Assembly (NCBI RefSeq): GCF_036825535.1 | Contig: NZ_CP098812.1 | Span: forward strand, 1,488,001-1,552,000 | Length of the DNA: 64,000 nt | Reading direction: 5' to 3' | Origin: Parasalinivibrio latis | Lineage (GTDB): Bacteria > Pseudomonadota > Gammaproteobacteria > Enterobacterales > Vibrionaceae | In this document: one piece after another, positions 54,958 through 63,366 of the stretch | Position numbering within the stretch: position 1 is the stretch's first letter | Layout: the number at the start of each line of letters is the position of its first letter | Translations under genes and position numbers: made by a program | The notes under the pieces: generated by a model | Seen by the model: the letters and a program-made list of their open reading frames with translations, nothing else | What the model was told of the DNA's origin: nothing | The model's database searches: none

Positions 54958-55518
54958 TCACCAAAACTTCCACCATGGTTTACGTGTATCTTGGGGAAGC
55001 GGTTCTGAATCGAGCCACATGTGGCTGAATTTTCTATATAGCTTGGGGTACAGGGTTGAAAGTATATCCGGTTCCTCTTCCCATTCCTCGCCGGAGGGCG
55101 TTGGAGGGGGGAGCTTAGCTCTGGATATACCTTCACCTGCCAGTGACTCCACCGCCTCGGAAACGGCATAAGAAAAACCTTCGTAGAACCAACTGTCTTC
55201 CTGATAATCCAGTTCTGCAAGGTCATCCGGATTGTTAATGGCAATGCTAAAGTCCCTTTGTCCTCGAGATATCAGGGAGGCTCTGAAATCTATAAATGTG
55301 TCGTCGCTGCACCCACCGTTCATGACATACGCCGCACCCCACAATGGCCAGGTATAAAGCTCGTCCATCATTTCATCAAAATTCTCTGAGAATTTGAGGG
55401 CTTCTTGCGGGTTAAGTTCTGATATGGCTGTTTTTATCAGTTCACACTTGTGATCCATGTTGCCATTAGCATTATCATGGGCGGTTTGGATAATTTCCCA
55501 GAATGTAGTTTTATTCAT
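54958..55518 (-). CDS. DUF4240 domain protein
   Basis: 186 residues. DUF4240 signature: MNKTTFWEIIQTAHDN, EALKFSENFDEMMDELYTWP, LWGAAYVMNGGCSDDTFIDF and ASLISRGQRDFSIAI. C-terminal ~50 residues are Pro/Glu/Trp-rich and end KPWWKFW. Such proteins occur near polymorphic toxin immunity or as orphan accessory genes; function unknown. Part of the low-GC cargo of the ygiQ-linked island. Confidence 0.8.
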   Translation of the reverse strand: MNKTTFWEIIQTAHDNANGNMDHKCELIKTAISELNPQEALKFSENFDEMMDELYTWPLWGAAYVMNGGCSDDTFIDFRASLISRGQRDFSIAINNPDDLAELDYQEDSWFYEGFSYAVSEAVESLAGEGISRAKLPPPTPSGEEWEEEPDILSTLYPKLYRKFSHMWLDSEPLPQDTRKPWWKFW

Positions 55519-55563
55519 AAATCCTCTATCTGGTTTAGTGGTGACTGTTTAGAGACTAAGAGG

Positions 55564-56037
55564 TTAAGTTTGTTCTAAAATATGCTCTATAAAAGCAGAT
55601 TTTTTCCTGCGATATTCTTCTTGAGATTTGCCTTCACAAGATATTTTTAGCTTATTGTACTGGCGAACTAACAACGGATTAGATCGTAATTTATCTCGAA
55701 AGGTCAAAAAACATTCAAATTCTGAACCAATTGCTACAATTTGAAGCGCAACATCTTCATTTGATGTTGATTCCAGCATACAGAGTACGGAGCTCCGGAA
55801 TGTGTCAGATTTTACTTGGAAACCCATAGTTGTAAGCCGCTGAACTGCGCTTTCCAGTTCTATTGCTTCTACGCCAACGAATATATCGAGATCTCCTTTG
55901 GATACTGCCATGGGAATTGAAGATGCGCCGACATGCTCAATTCTTGCATTGGGCAGTAACTTTTGTATTTCTGGCTGGTATTGACGAAACAGTCTTTCAC
56001 ATGAAGCTTGATAATGTTCTGCTCTGAAGAATTTCAT
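55564..56037 (-). CDS. GrpB-family nucleotidyltransferase-like protein
   Basis: 157 residues of the GrpB (UPF0157) family, a nucleotidyltransferase fold. The core is RIEHVGASSIPMAVSKGDLD with IFVGV, i.e. the G-[AS]-S-x-P helix followed by a D-x-D strand, metal-binding in relatives. C-terminal YNKLKISCEGKSQEEYRRKK matches the family end. 45 bases upstream of, and co-directional with, the DUF4240 gene. Low GC. Cellular role unknown. Confidence 0.82.
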   Translation of the reverse strand: MKFFRAEHYQASCERLFRQYQPEIQKLLPNARIEHVGASSIPMAVSKGDLDIFVGVEAIELESAVQRLTTMGFQVKSDTFRSSVLCMLESTSNEDVALQIVAIGSEFECFLTFRDKLRSNPLLVRQYNKLKISCEGKSQEEYRRKKSAFIEHILEQT

Positions 56038-56517
56038 ATTTCCTCTAGAAGGGGCAATGCTGAATGTAATCGTTAGTAGCTTTATTTTCTTATTTTCGAT
56101 GTATATGAGAGGCTAAATGGATTCATGGTGAGAATCAATGACTGTTGTCTTGTATGTAACTTATTCCCGGAAAATCTGGTACAACAATCACTGGATAGAA
56201 TCTGTTTCCTGAAACAGACAAACTATTATGGTGTTTATACTTCCCACCAAAAATAAACCCAAACCAACTTTATTGAAGCGCAACGCACTATCCTAAAATA
56301 TCAGTTGTTCTCCACTATTTTGAAAGAATAATACATTCTATTATGTATGTGTTTACATGCTTACCATTGGTGTTGAGTTCGGTGAATTATTCGAGATCAT
56401 ACACTATTAAGTGAGTGAAAAATCAAGTGCTTCATGCCGTCAGTTTAGTGTGTTCTATAGAAACAAAAATCAGTTTGATTTAAACCGATTCTCGTCCAAT
56501 CAGTTTTGAGAGACTTT
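56038..56517. other. AT-rich spacer in the island
   Basis: 480 bases between divergent GrpB and NERD genes. No coding frame of note, no tRNA, no terminator. AT-rich composition stands out from flanking core genes and is consistent with horizontally acquired DNA. Confidence 0.5.
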
Positions 56518-57306
56518 ATGGATATTGTGAATGTATTTACCGCAGCTTTATCGCAGATTTGGTATGTCTTCCCTTTATTGGCACTTGCCAGTGTCATAAA
56601 GAGCAATTGGTTTAAAGGTGCTTTGGGTGAGTTCATCGTAAACAGATTACTTGCGACATTACCAAAAAGTGATTATGTCACGATCAAAGACGTCACTCTG
56701 CCGACAGAAGATGGGACCACGCAAATTGACCATGTTGTCGTATCGAAATTTGGTATTTTTGTTGTTGAGACGAAAAACATGAAAGGGTGGATTTACGGTT
56801 CAGCCCAACAAAAAAGGTGGACACAGAAAATTTACCGGCACAGCTCTACGTTCCAGAACCCGTTGCACCAGAATTACAAACATACCAAGACTCTTGAATC
56901 GCTGTTGGATTGTGCTCCGGAGATGCTGCATTCATTGATAGTATTTGTTGGTGACAGTACCTTTAAAACTCAAATGCCAGCCAATGTAACCAATGCAAGG
57001 GGTGGGTTGAGATACATTCGGACTTTCCATGATGTCGTGATGACTGAGGATGAAGTGCAACATATACTGGCAACACTGAATGCCCTGAAATTAAACCCTG
57101 GAATAGTGACTTCATGGAAGCACCGAAAACATGTCCAGAGTATTGTTTCAAATAAGGCTAATGAATGTTGTTGTCCCCGTTGTGGTTCAGACATGGTTAT
57201 TCGGGAAACCAAGCGAGGGGTGAACGCTGGGTATAAGTTTTGGGGATGTTCTTCTTACCCTAAATGTAGAGTTGTTCTGGAACTGAAAGAAACAGTTAAG
57301 GGTTAA
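56518..57306 (+). CDS. NERD nuclease-related protein with topoisomerase-type zinc finger
   Basis: 262 residues from the ATG at 56518. N-terminal membrane segment (IWYVFPLLALASVI, ~13-27), NERD domain (~35-150: GALGEFIVNRLLATL, IDHVVVSKFGIFVVETKNMK with the D-ExK-like nuclease residues), and a C-terminal four-cysteine zinc ribbon CPRCGSDMVIRETKRG...FWGCSSYPKC like those of topoisomerase I. NERD-plus-ribbon proteins are common in mobile and defence-linked DNA; enzymatic action is inferred, not shown. Last gene of the low-GC cargo. Confidence 0.88.
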   Translation: MDIVNVFTAALSQIWYVFPLLALASVIKSNWFKGALGEFIVNRLLATLPKSDYVTIKDVTLPTEDGTTQIDHVVVSKFGIFVVETKNMKGWIYGSAQQKRWTQKIYRHSSTFQNPLHQNYKHTKTLESLLDCAPEMLHSLIVFVGDSTFKTQMPANVTNARGGLRYIRTFHDVVMTEDEVQHILATLNALKLNPGIVTSWKHRKHVQSIVSNKANECCCPRCGSDMVIRETKRGVNAGYKFWGCSSYPKCRVVLELKETVKG

Positions 57307-57467
57307 CTTAAAGGCCAAACGCTGCGTCGATCAACTTAGCTAGTTCAGGTCAAATCAATGTATGTTGTGGCTATATGTAGTCGATTAATAAAGCCGTAGT
57401 CAAAATTGTTTTATTATCAATGTGATATTTGAATTGATGGTAAGAATTCACTTAACTGATGGATAAA

Positions 57468-57499
57468 ACAAACCCCGACTTATCAGCCGGGGCTGGTTT
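57468..57499 (-). terminator. terminator after CCGSC mini-gene
   Basis: CCCCG (57473-57477) / CGGGG (57488-57492) extended by AAAC/GTTT; - strand ends TTTGTTTTATC. Confidence 0.7.
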
Positions 57500-57512
57500 G
57501 ACCCTCCAGCAC

Positions 57513-57680
57513 TTACGATGAGCAAGAGCCGCAGCATACGCCCGGATCGCCGTGCTTTTTTTTCTTTTCAGCCTGCGCTTCGGATGGCTGAACTTCGTTT
57601 ACACCAGACGCCTGTTTCTCTGCTTGCTTTTGGTCTTCTGGTTTCTCTTTGGAGAACAATTTTTTGATTGAAAATCCCAT
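57513..57680 (-). CDS. 55-residue CCGSC-tailed small protein
   Basis: Short gene found by hand translation. MGFSIKKLFS then a charged linker (Lys/Glu/Gln-rich) and the tail GDPGVCCGSCSS. AAGGAA lies 8-9 bases before the ATG and a terminator follows the stop, so it is probably real. The three-Cys CCGSC tail may bind a metal; the N-terminal amphipathic segment may touch the membrane. No function known to me. Confidence 0.72.
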   Translation of the reverse strand: MGFSIKKLFSKEKPEDQKQAEKQASGVNEVQPSEAQAEKKKKHGDPGVCCGSCSS

Positions 57681-57885
57681 AACTAAGTTCCTTAAGTTTT
57701 AATGTGCATTTCAAATGCATCTTAAAACTTAATAGTAGGGGGCTTCAACCATGTATATTTCGCGGGAATTCTGGGATCTGGTATCGAAGGGGATGGCTCG
57801 GTCAACTTTCCGTAAAAAAGCTGAGTCTCTCAGTGAGAAAATATAGGCTTTAACGTTGCCCGGTTTACCCTGTATACAGCGGCTT

Positions 57886-58782
57886 CTAAGCTGTTTTACT
57901 GTCCGTCGTCTCTTTCAACTGCTCCCGGAGAAATTCGATAAAGGTGCGGTCTGCCAATGTCAGGTATCCCTCTTTACGCCAGGCGATGCCAAGTTCCAGT
58001 GTGATGGAATGCTCAAAAGGAATCCCGGTAATGCCGTCCTCCCGGTCTGTTACCAGATCGAGAAGAGCAGTGATGGCATAACCGCCTCGCACAATTTTCA
58101 GGATCATTGCCAACAGGTTAGTTTCGAAAGCGAAGTTGGGTTGGAATCCGTGTTCGCGGCAGACTTTATCAATGAATTCACGGTGGAAGTAACCGGCCTT
58201 GAACATAATCAGTTCTTCACTGAAAAATTCATCAAAGCTCACGACCTCCCTAGATGCGAACGGGTGTTCATCACTGACGACAGCAACCATGGACGCGGTA
58301 AGGAGGTGCTGGGTTGCGAGGGGGGCCGGTACGTCTTTATCTATGATGACGCCTAGATCCAATTCGCCTTTTAACAGCATGTCCCGGATAGACTGGGTGC
58401 CGGCTTCAATGACGGTGAGTTTAAGGTTGGGGTACCGGCTCCTGAATGCCATCAGGATTTGCGGAAAGAAATAGGAACCCATCATGCCGGGAACACCAAT
58501 CCGGACTTCCCCTTTGGTTAACCCCTTGAGTTCCGCAACCGCAGCTTCGGCGTCTTTGACTTGTTGCAAAATCCGGCGGGCGTGCTCAAGCAACACCTTG
58601 CCTTCGTGGGTGAGGTGAACTTGCTTTTCGTTACGGTCAAAAAGCACAAGCCCCAGTCCGGCTTCCATTTTCTTAATCGCAATACTCAGTGCCGGTTGTG
58701 CGATATGCAGGCTTCGGGCTGCCCGGGTAAAGTTGCCGTGTTCAGCAACGGAGACAAAATAACGTAGCTGGCGAGTTTCCAT
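57886..58782 (-). CDS. LysR-family transcriptional regulator (YnfL-like)
   Basis: 298 residues. N-terminal winged HTH METRQLRYFVSVAEHGNFTR and AARSLHIAQPALSIAIKKME (~1-60), and a C-terminal periplasmic-binding-fold effector domain (~90-290; GVPGMMGSYFFPQILMAF, LKLTVIEAGTQSI). Divergently placed from an MFS gene, 110 bases apart, the usual LysR/target arrangement and the same pairing as ynfL/ynfM in E. coli. Inducer unknown. Confidence 0.92.
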   Translation of the reverse strand: METRQLRYFVSVAEHGNFTRAARSLHIAQPALSIAIKKMEAGLGLVLFDRNEKQVHLTHEGKVLLEHARRILQQVKDAEAAVAELKGLTKGEVRIGVPGMMGSYFFPQILMAFRSRYPNLKLTVIEAGTQSIRDMLLKGELDLGVIIDKDVPAPLATQHLLTASMVAVVSDEHPFASREVVSFDEFFSEELIMFKAGYFHREFIDKVCREHGFQPNFAFETNLLAMILKIVRGGYAITALLDLVTDREDGITGIPFEHSITLELGIAWRKEGYLTLADRTFIEFLREQLKETTDSKTA

Positions 58783-58892
58783 AAACTATAAACAATCGAT
58801 CTTGATACCATAAAATTAATATACTTCTTTTATTCAGACTCTGCTGTTACTTTGATTTCATATTGTTACCCCAAGCTAAACCGGAGTTTTCC

Positions 58893-60113
58893 ATGATTGA
58901 AGCGGGCAGCCAGGCCTTTCGAAAAACCAGCTTTGCATTGGCATTTGGCTCGTTTCTTGTGTTTTGCAACCTCTACCTCTTCCAGCCCATGCTGCCGTTG
59001 ATGGTAGAACACTTTGCTATTTCCGCGACAAAGGCCAACTGGTTGTTGGCAGCCTCAACATTTGGGCTGGCATTTACCTTGGTGCCCTGGGCGATGATTT
59101 CTGAGCGCATTGGTAGGCGTCCAGTCATGTTATTCAGCCTTTCGTTGATGCCTGTAGTCGGCGCGCTGATGTTGCTGTCAGAGAGCTTTCTTTATCTCGT
59201 TATCATGCGGGCCTTTATGGGGATAGCACTTGCCGGTTTTGCTGCGGTGGCTGTGGCGTATATGGCTGAAGAGTTCAGTCCGGCTGCACTGATGACAGCA
59301 GTAGGTGTATACATCAGTGCGAACTCCCTGGGTGGGATTGTCGGCAGGATCAGTGGCGGCGTACTTACCGGTTCTTTTGGATGGGAAGGAGCAGTTATTG
59401 CGATGGCACTGTTTACAGCGATGGGTGTAACGCTTGTCATCTGGCTCCTGCCCCGTCAACAGCATTTTGAGCCGGCGAAAGTGGGTGTACTGACACATTC
59501 CCGCGCGGTGATTGACCATTTCCGTAACCCGGTAATTTGGCTGGCGATGTTGATTGGCGGGATTAACTTTGCGCTCTTTGTAAATCTCTACTCTGTGATG
59601 GCATTCCGGCTGGTGGCGGCACCGTACTCTCTGCCTATCAGCTTCGCATCTATGATTTTTCTTTGTTATCTGGCGGGTACTCTGTCTTCTTCACTGAGTG
59701 GACGCTGGACGGCGAAACACTCTCCGATTCAGGGAATGGTAATGGGCTCACTGCTCTTGGCATTAGGCGTACTGGTTGCCAGCCATCCTTCTATTCCCGC
59801 GATGCTGTTTGGCTTGCTGATTATCAGCGGCGGAGCATTTTTTACCCACTCACTGGCGTATGCCTGGGTAAGCCGAAATGCAAAGGAAGGTAAGGCCACA
59901 GCAACTGCACTGTATCTGGTTCACTATTATACCGGCGGGTCTTTGGGCGGGTTCCTGCTCATTGCCAGTTGGCAGCACAGTGGTTGGTTTGGTGTCGTTA
60001 TGGCGTCCACTGCCCTTATTGCAGCCATGCTCTTTGCAATCGGCTTACTTAAAAAGCGTTTGTCACGTCCGCCAACAGTCACCCCTGAAATCCACGGTGC
60101 GGAAGTGAACTAA
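58893..60113 (+). CDS. MFS transporter, YnfM/arabinose-efflux type
   Basis: 406 residues from the ATG at 58893 (GGAG 6 bases upstream). Twelve predicted helices; NLYLFQPMLPLMVEHFAISA opens TM1-2, loop motif ISERIGRRPVMLFSLSL, and RAFMGIALAGFAAVAVAYMA carry the DHA1/YnfM pattern. Likely a drug or metabolite exporter under the divergent LysR regulator; substrate unknown. Confidence 0.9.
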   Translation: MIEAGSQAFRKTSFALAFGSFLVFCNLYLFQPMLPLMVEHFAISATKANWLLAASTFGLAFTLVPWAMISERIGRRPVMLFSLSLMPVVGALMLLSESFLYLVIMRAFMGIALAGFAAVAVAYMAEEFSPAALMTAVGVYISANSLGGIVGRISGGVLTGSFGWEGAVIAMALFTAMGVTLVIWLLPRQQHFEPAKVGVLTHSRAVIDHFRNPVIWLAMLIGGINFALFVNLYSVMAFRLVAAPYSLPISFASMIFLCYLAGTLSSSLSGRWTAKHSPIQGMVMGSLLLALGVLVASHPSIPAMLFGLLIISGGAFFTHSLAYAWVSRNAKEGKATATALYLVHYYTGGSLGGFLLIASWQHSGWFGVVMASTALIAAMLFAIGLLKKRLSRPPTVTPEIHGAEVN

Positions 60114-60137
60114 TGAAGTGATCATCCTGAATACAAT

Positions 60138-60171
60138 AAACCGGGAGCAACTTTCTCCCGGTTTTCTATTT
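60138..60171 (+). terminator. terminator after MFS gene
   Basis: CCGGGAG (60141-60147) / CTCCCGG (60155-60161) followed by TTTTC. Confidence 0.85.
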
Positions 60172-60195
60172 TGGGTTATCAGCCGTTGACCAGGG

Positions 60196-60336
60196 TTACC
60201 GTTTGTTGACCCTTCCCTGAACCGCTTTAAAACGAGGGTTGGATTTACAGATAACGTAAATCCGGCCCCGGCGTTTTACAATCTGGCAGTCCCGGTGGCG
60301 GTTCTTTGCACTTTTCAGTGAACTTAATACCTGCAC
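60196..60336 (-). CDS. rpmJ2: ribosomal protein L36 paralogue (zinc-independent)
   Basis: 46-residue YkgO-type L36 found by hand translation: MQVLSSLKSAKNRHRDCQIV, KRRGRIYVICKSNPRFKAVQ, GRVNKR. Length equals E. coli YkgO. Only two cysteines remain, so the zinc ribbon of L36 is lost. GTG start with AAGGAGG 4-5 bases upstream, and that site overlaps the stop codon of rpmE2 (9-base gap), giving a coupled operon. Replaces zinc-binding L36 when zinc is scarce. Confidence 0.93.
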   Translation of the reverse strand: MQVLSSLKSAKNRHRDCQIVKRRGRIYVICKSNPRFKAVQGRVNKR

Positions 60337-60345
60337 AAATCCTCC

Positions 60346-60603
60346 TTAGGACTTCTTGCCAAAATTACCAAACCGGCGGTTGAAGTTGGCGACGCGGCCT
60401 TCTTTGTCTACCACTCGCTGTTTCCCGGTAAAAAATGGGTGTGATGCAGAAGACACATCCAGTGTGGCGTAGGGGTAGGTGTTACCGTCTTTCCACTCAA
60501 TGGTCCGGTCTGTCTGCAATGTAGAACCGATCAAAAAATACTGATCGGCACTGGTGTCATGGAAAACAACAGTTCGGTAGTTAGGATGGATGCTTGCTTT
60601 CAT
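60346..60603 (-). CDS. rpmE2: ribosomal protein L31 type B
   Basis: 85 residues, L31 type B: MKASIHPNYRTVVFHDTSAD, SHPFFTGKQRVVDKEGRVAN and FNRRFGNFG. It lacks the CxxC zinc site of type A L31, so it can stand in for RpmE and release ribosomal zinc. GGAGACGC precedes the ATG. First gene of the rpmE2-rpmJ2 operon, preceded by a Zur-box-like palindrome. Confidence 0.95.
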   Translation of the reverse strand: MKASIHPNYRTVVFHDTSADQYFLIGSTLQTDRTIEWKDGNTYPYATLDVSSASHPFFTGKQRVVDKEGRVANFNRRFGNFGKKS

Positions 60604-60634
60604 AGCGTCTCCTTACATCAGTTACAGCACAACA

Positions 60635-60658
60635 CGTGTTATGTTATAACATATATAA
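60635..60658 (-). promoter_or_regulatory. Zur-box-like operator of rpmE2-rpmJ2
   Basis: Central palindrome ATGTTATAACAT (60641-60652) with AT-rich flanks, close to the gammaproteobacterial Zur consensus built on GTTATAnnATAAC. It covers the region just past a -35 hexamer TTGACA at 60683-60678, i.e. overlaps the expected -10. Binding would repress the operon when zinc is plentiful. Confidence 0.75.
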
Positions 60659-60735
60659 TGAGAGTGATTATTATTAATGTCAACAGGGTAGGATGTCGTC
60701 GAGATATGTTGAGCAGGATGTGACTGATTTTCCCC

Positions 60736-60769
60736 AAAAAAAAAGCAGCCCGGATTTGGGCTGCTTTAA
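60736..60769 (-). terminator. terminator after glpC
   Basis: AAAGCAGCCC (60742-60751) / GGGCTGCTTT (60758-60767); the - strand continues TTTTTTTGGGG. Confidence 0.88.
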
Positions 60770-60775
60770 TTGTCT

Positions 60776-62032
60776 TCACACTAGTGCCATTGCAAGCAAG
60801 GAGATTGGGTGCAAGGTTTCGAGACCGGTATTTTCTTCTATCTGCCATTTGCAGGCTTCGCAATCGGTGACGGCAAAATCCGCGTTTGAAGCCCTAATTT
60901 GTTTGAACAACTTGTCACCAATTGAGACGGAAGTGTCGTAGTTTTCTGTTTTGAAACCATAGGTTCCTGCCAGGCCACAGCACTGGTTGTCTAAAACAAC
61001 GACTTCCACACCCGGTATCATTCGCAGGAGTTCAATGGAGTAAATGGCTCCGCCTGCTTTGTCGAGGTGGCAGGGTGTGTGATAAACCACCTTCAGGTTC
61101 AGTGGCTTCATTTTAGGCATATCACCATTCATAAAGGCTTTCAGAAGGAAGCGGGTTGCGTACTGGATTTTCTCTGCCACTTTGCCGTTGTCCACCTTGA
61201 GGACATTGGGATATTCCTCTTTCAATGTCAGCGCACAACTGGACGAGGTAGAGAGAATTGGTGCCTCGTTCTTGTCTACTGCGGCTTCAAGATTGCGCAG
61301 ATTAAATTCAGCGTTGGCTCTGGCTTTTTTATGGAAGCCGTTTGCGATAAGGGGAACGCCGCAACACTTTTCCCGCTCAAGCAACTGTACGCCGTAACCC
61401 ATAGCGTTCATGACCTTCACGAAATCCTTTCCTTGCTGCGGGTGGTTGTAGTTTACAAAACAGCCGTGGAAATAGTTTATCTGGCGTGGGTACAAACCTT
61501 GGCTTGTACAGTTCTGCTTGTACCAGCGGCGGAAAGTCCCGTGGGAATATTTAGGCAGATCTTTATGCTGGTGCACTCCAATGGTTTTGTGCATCAGCTT
61601 TTTCACCGGTACCAGTGAAGTCGCGGTGTTAATCAAAGGGGCAACCGGGGATGACAGCGAACCCATCAGGTCGGTATGGCTGAGGACAAAATCGCGCATC
61701 AGTTTGATACCAGGCTTCTTTTTACCGTGTTCGGCACGGGCGACTGCAATCAGGTCACTGACGTTCACGCCGGATGGGCAGGCGGTTTCGCACCGTTTGC
61801 AGTTGGTACACATGCTGAGAGCGTCATCATAAAACTCCGGGCTCTTGATACGAAGGCGCTCTCCATCAGGACCACACTGCTTGGGCCCCGGATAGGCGGG
61901 GTTGGCTTTTGCGACCGGGCAGTAAACAGTGCACACGGTACACTTGATACATTGGTCAAAGCTGGTATCACGGGTCACGCCGGCCTGACGGGGTTCTTCT
62001 GCTTGTTTTACGGGCTCGATAATCGGGTTCAT
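60776..62032 (-). CDS. glpC: anaerobic glycerol-3-phosphate dehydrogenase subunit C
   Basis: 418-residue membrane-anchor, iron-sulfur subunit passing electrons from GlpAB to menaquinone. Two ferredoxin-type clusters: CIKCTVCTVYCPVAKANPAY (~28-47) and CTNCKRCETACPSGV (~75-90). Two CCG domains: YFHGCFVNYNHP...REKCCGVPL and YHTPCHLDKAG...DNQCCGLAGTYG. ATG overlaps the glpB stop (ATGA). Confidence 0.95.
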   Translation of the reverse strand: MNPIIEPVKQAEEPRQAGVTRDTSFDQCIKCTVCTVYCPVAKANPAYPGPKQCGPDGERLRIKSPEFYDDALSMCTNCKRCETACPSGVNVSDLIAVARAEHGKKKPGIKLMRDFVLSHTDLMGSLSSPVAPLINTATSLVPVKKLMHKTIGVHQHKDLPKYSHGTFRRWYKQNCTSQGLYPRQINYFHGCFVNYNHPQQGKDFVKVMNAMGYGVQLLEREKCCGVPLIANGFHKKARANAEFNLRNLEAAVDKNEAPILSTSSSCALTLKEEYPNVLKVDNGKVAEKIQYATRFLLKAFMNGDMPKMKPLNLKVVYHTPCHLDKAGGAIYSIELLRMIPGVEVVVLDNQCCGLAGTYGFKTENYDTSVSIGDKLFKQIRASNADFAVTDCEACKWQIEENTGLETLHPISLLAMALV

Positions 62033-63366
62033 GCCGGTTCTCCCTGCAGTACTTGAGCACTGTCTTGTTGTTGGCTTGGCTCTTTTTGTCGGTAATGTTC
62101 AATCATATTTTCTGCGGCGCTGAAACCGGTTGAGATGGCAACGCCTCCTCCACAACCATCAGCGATTGGGTCATAGCCTGACATCAGGGCGCCTCCGCAA
62201 TAGAGGTTTTCCACTGGCGTACCATTGCGCCAGGGATTGAGTTTGTTGTTGGTTTTTACGCCAAAGCGCATGAAGGGTTGGCCGGAGCCGGTCACAAAGG
62301 CTTTTTGAAGCCATTCTTCACGGTCGGCCTTTGCATCAATATCCAGATTGAAAACGGGCTCGCTGATCATATCTTTCGTTGCAACAAGCCCTTTGCTGAA
62401 GAAACTGCCGGTGCCAAGGAAATAGTGATTGGCTGTCAGCGGGAAGTCCTCGTGGTGGCGGGTGTAAATTCGGGTGAGATGGTTATGGTCAAATTCGCCC
62501 CACAATACTTCGTCTCCGGCCAGCAATGTACCTCCAAATTGTTGGAAGGCATTTCTCAGGGACTCTTCTATGCGGATACCCATCAGTGAAGGTGGCATGG
62601 TTGCAACTTCGCAGATTTTGTATCCAGTCAAGCCTTCAAGCAGGCGCAGTGTTGCCAGGCCATCACCATTTCCAAATGCAGAAGGCAGCACGACCAGCTC
62701 GGCGTCTCCGGCCTTTTGTAACAACAAGCGGGCAAATCGTTGCAGAACCAACTCATCTTTCATCTGCCGGGCAATATCAATGGACCGCATTTCACAGTGG
62801 CGTTTTTGCCATTTAGTGATGTCTGAAATGGCAATTGACGCAGTGCTGATACGTACACCTTTCATCAGTGGATGACGCCCCAGATTATCTGCGGCAATCT
62901 TTGGCTGGAAGTCCCGGAACCCTTCAATAGCGACAAGAGCAACCTTCGAATAGGGTTGTTCACCCTGTTCGTTCCATTGGGTCACAGAGGGTTGTGACAG
63001 CCACGTAGGGCGTAAGGTGCCCATCGCCGTAAGGCGCAGGTGGTTATTGTCCCCACCTAAAAGAGGAACGCCTTGCTCCTTCATCATTGAAGTAAACCAG
63101 CTAAGTGACATCTGTACTTTTTCTGATCCCAAATGGCTGTATGGATGATGGCAGTCGTTTTTTACCAACAGTTGAATCCCTTCAAAAGGATCACTGACTT
63201 TGGTTCCGTCGGGAAGTTGGCTGAGCACATCAATAGAGCCGGATGAGAAGTGCAGCGCACTTTGGCCCTGTGTGATGAGGGCTGTTTTCATCCCGGCCTG
63301 CTGGCAGCGAATGGCACAGGTGAGACCTGCCAGGCCACCGCCGATAATAATGCTGTCATACTTCAT
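62029..63366 (-). CDS. glpB: anaerobic glycerol-3-phosphate dehydrogenase subunit B
   Basis: 445 residues from the ATG at 63366 (AGGAGACC upstream); the 15 upstream codons lie inside glpA. FAD-binding MKYDSIIIGGGLAGLTCAIR at the N-terminus, CGGGVAISTGFSAAENMIEH at the C-terminus and ENLYCGGALMSGYDPIADGC. Flavoprotein partner of GlpA. Overlaps glpA by 11 bases and glpC by 4. Confidence 0.94.
   Translation of the reverse strand: MKYDSIIIGGGLAGLTCAIRCQQAGMKTALITQGQSALHFSSGSIDVLSQLPDGTKVSDPFEGIQLLVKNDCHHPYSHLGSEKVQMSLSWFTSMMKEQGVPLLGGDNNHLRLTAMGTLRPTWLSQPSVTQWNEQGEQPYSKVALVAIEGFRDFQPKIAADNLGRHPLMKGVRISTASIAISDITKWQKRHCEMRSIDIARQMKDELVLQRFARLLLQKAGDAELVVLPSAFGNGDGLATLRLLEGLTGYKICEVATMPPSLMGIRIEESLRNAFQQFGGTLLAGDEVLWGEFDHNHLTRIYTRHHEDFPLTANHYFLGTGSFFSKGLVATKDMISEPVFNLDIDAKADREEWLQKAFVTGSGQPFMRFGVKTNNKLNPWRNGTPVENLYCGGALMSGYDPIADGCGGGVAISTGFSAAENMIEHYRQKEPSQQQDSAQVLQGEPA

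Noticed and set aside
54759..55244. 161-codon - strand frame overlapping the DUF4240 gene and the integrase start
   Set aside because: Out of frame with the integrase, so it is not its missing N-terminus, and it overlaps a recognisable family gene on the same strand in another frame.
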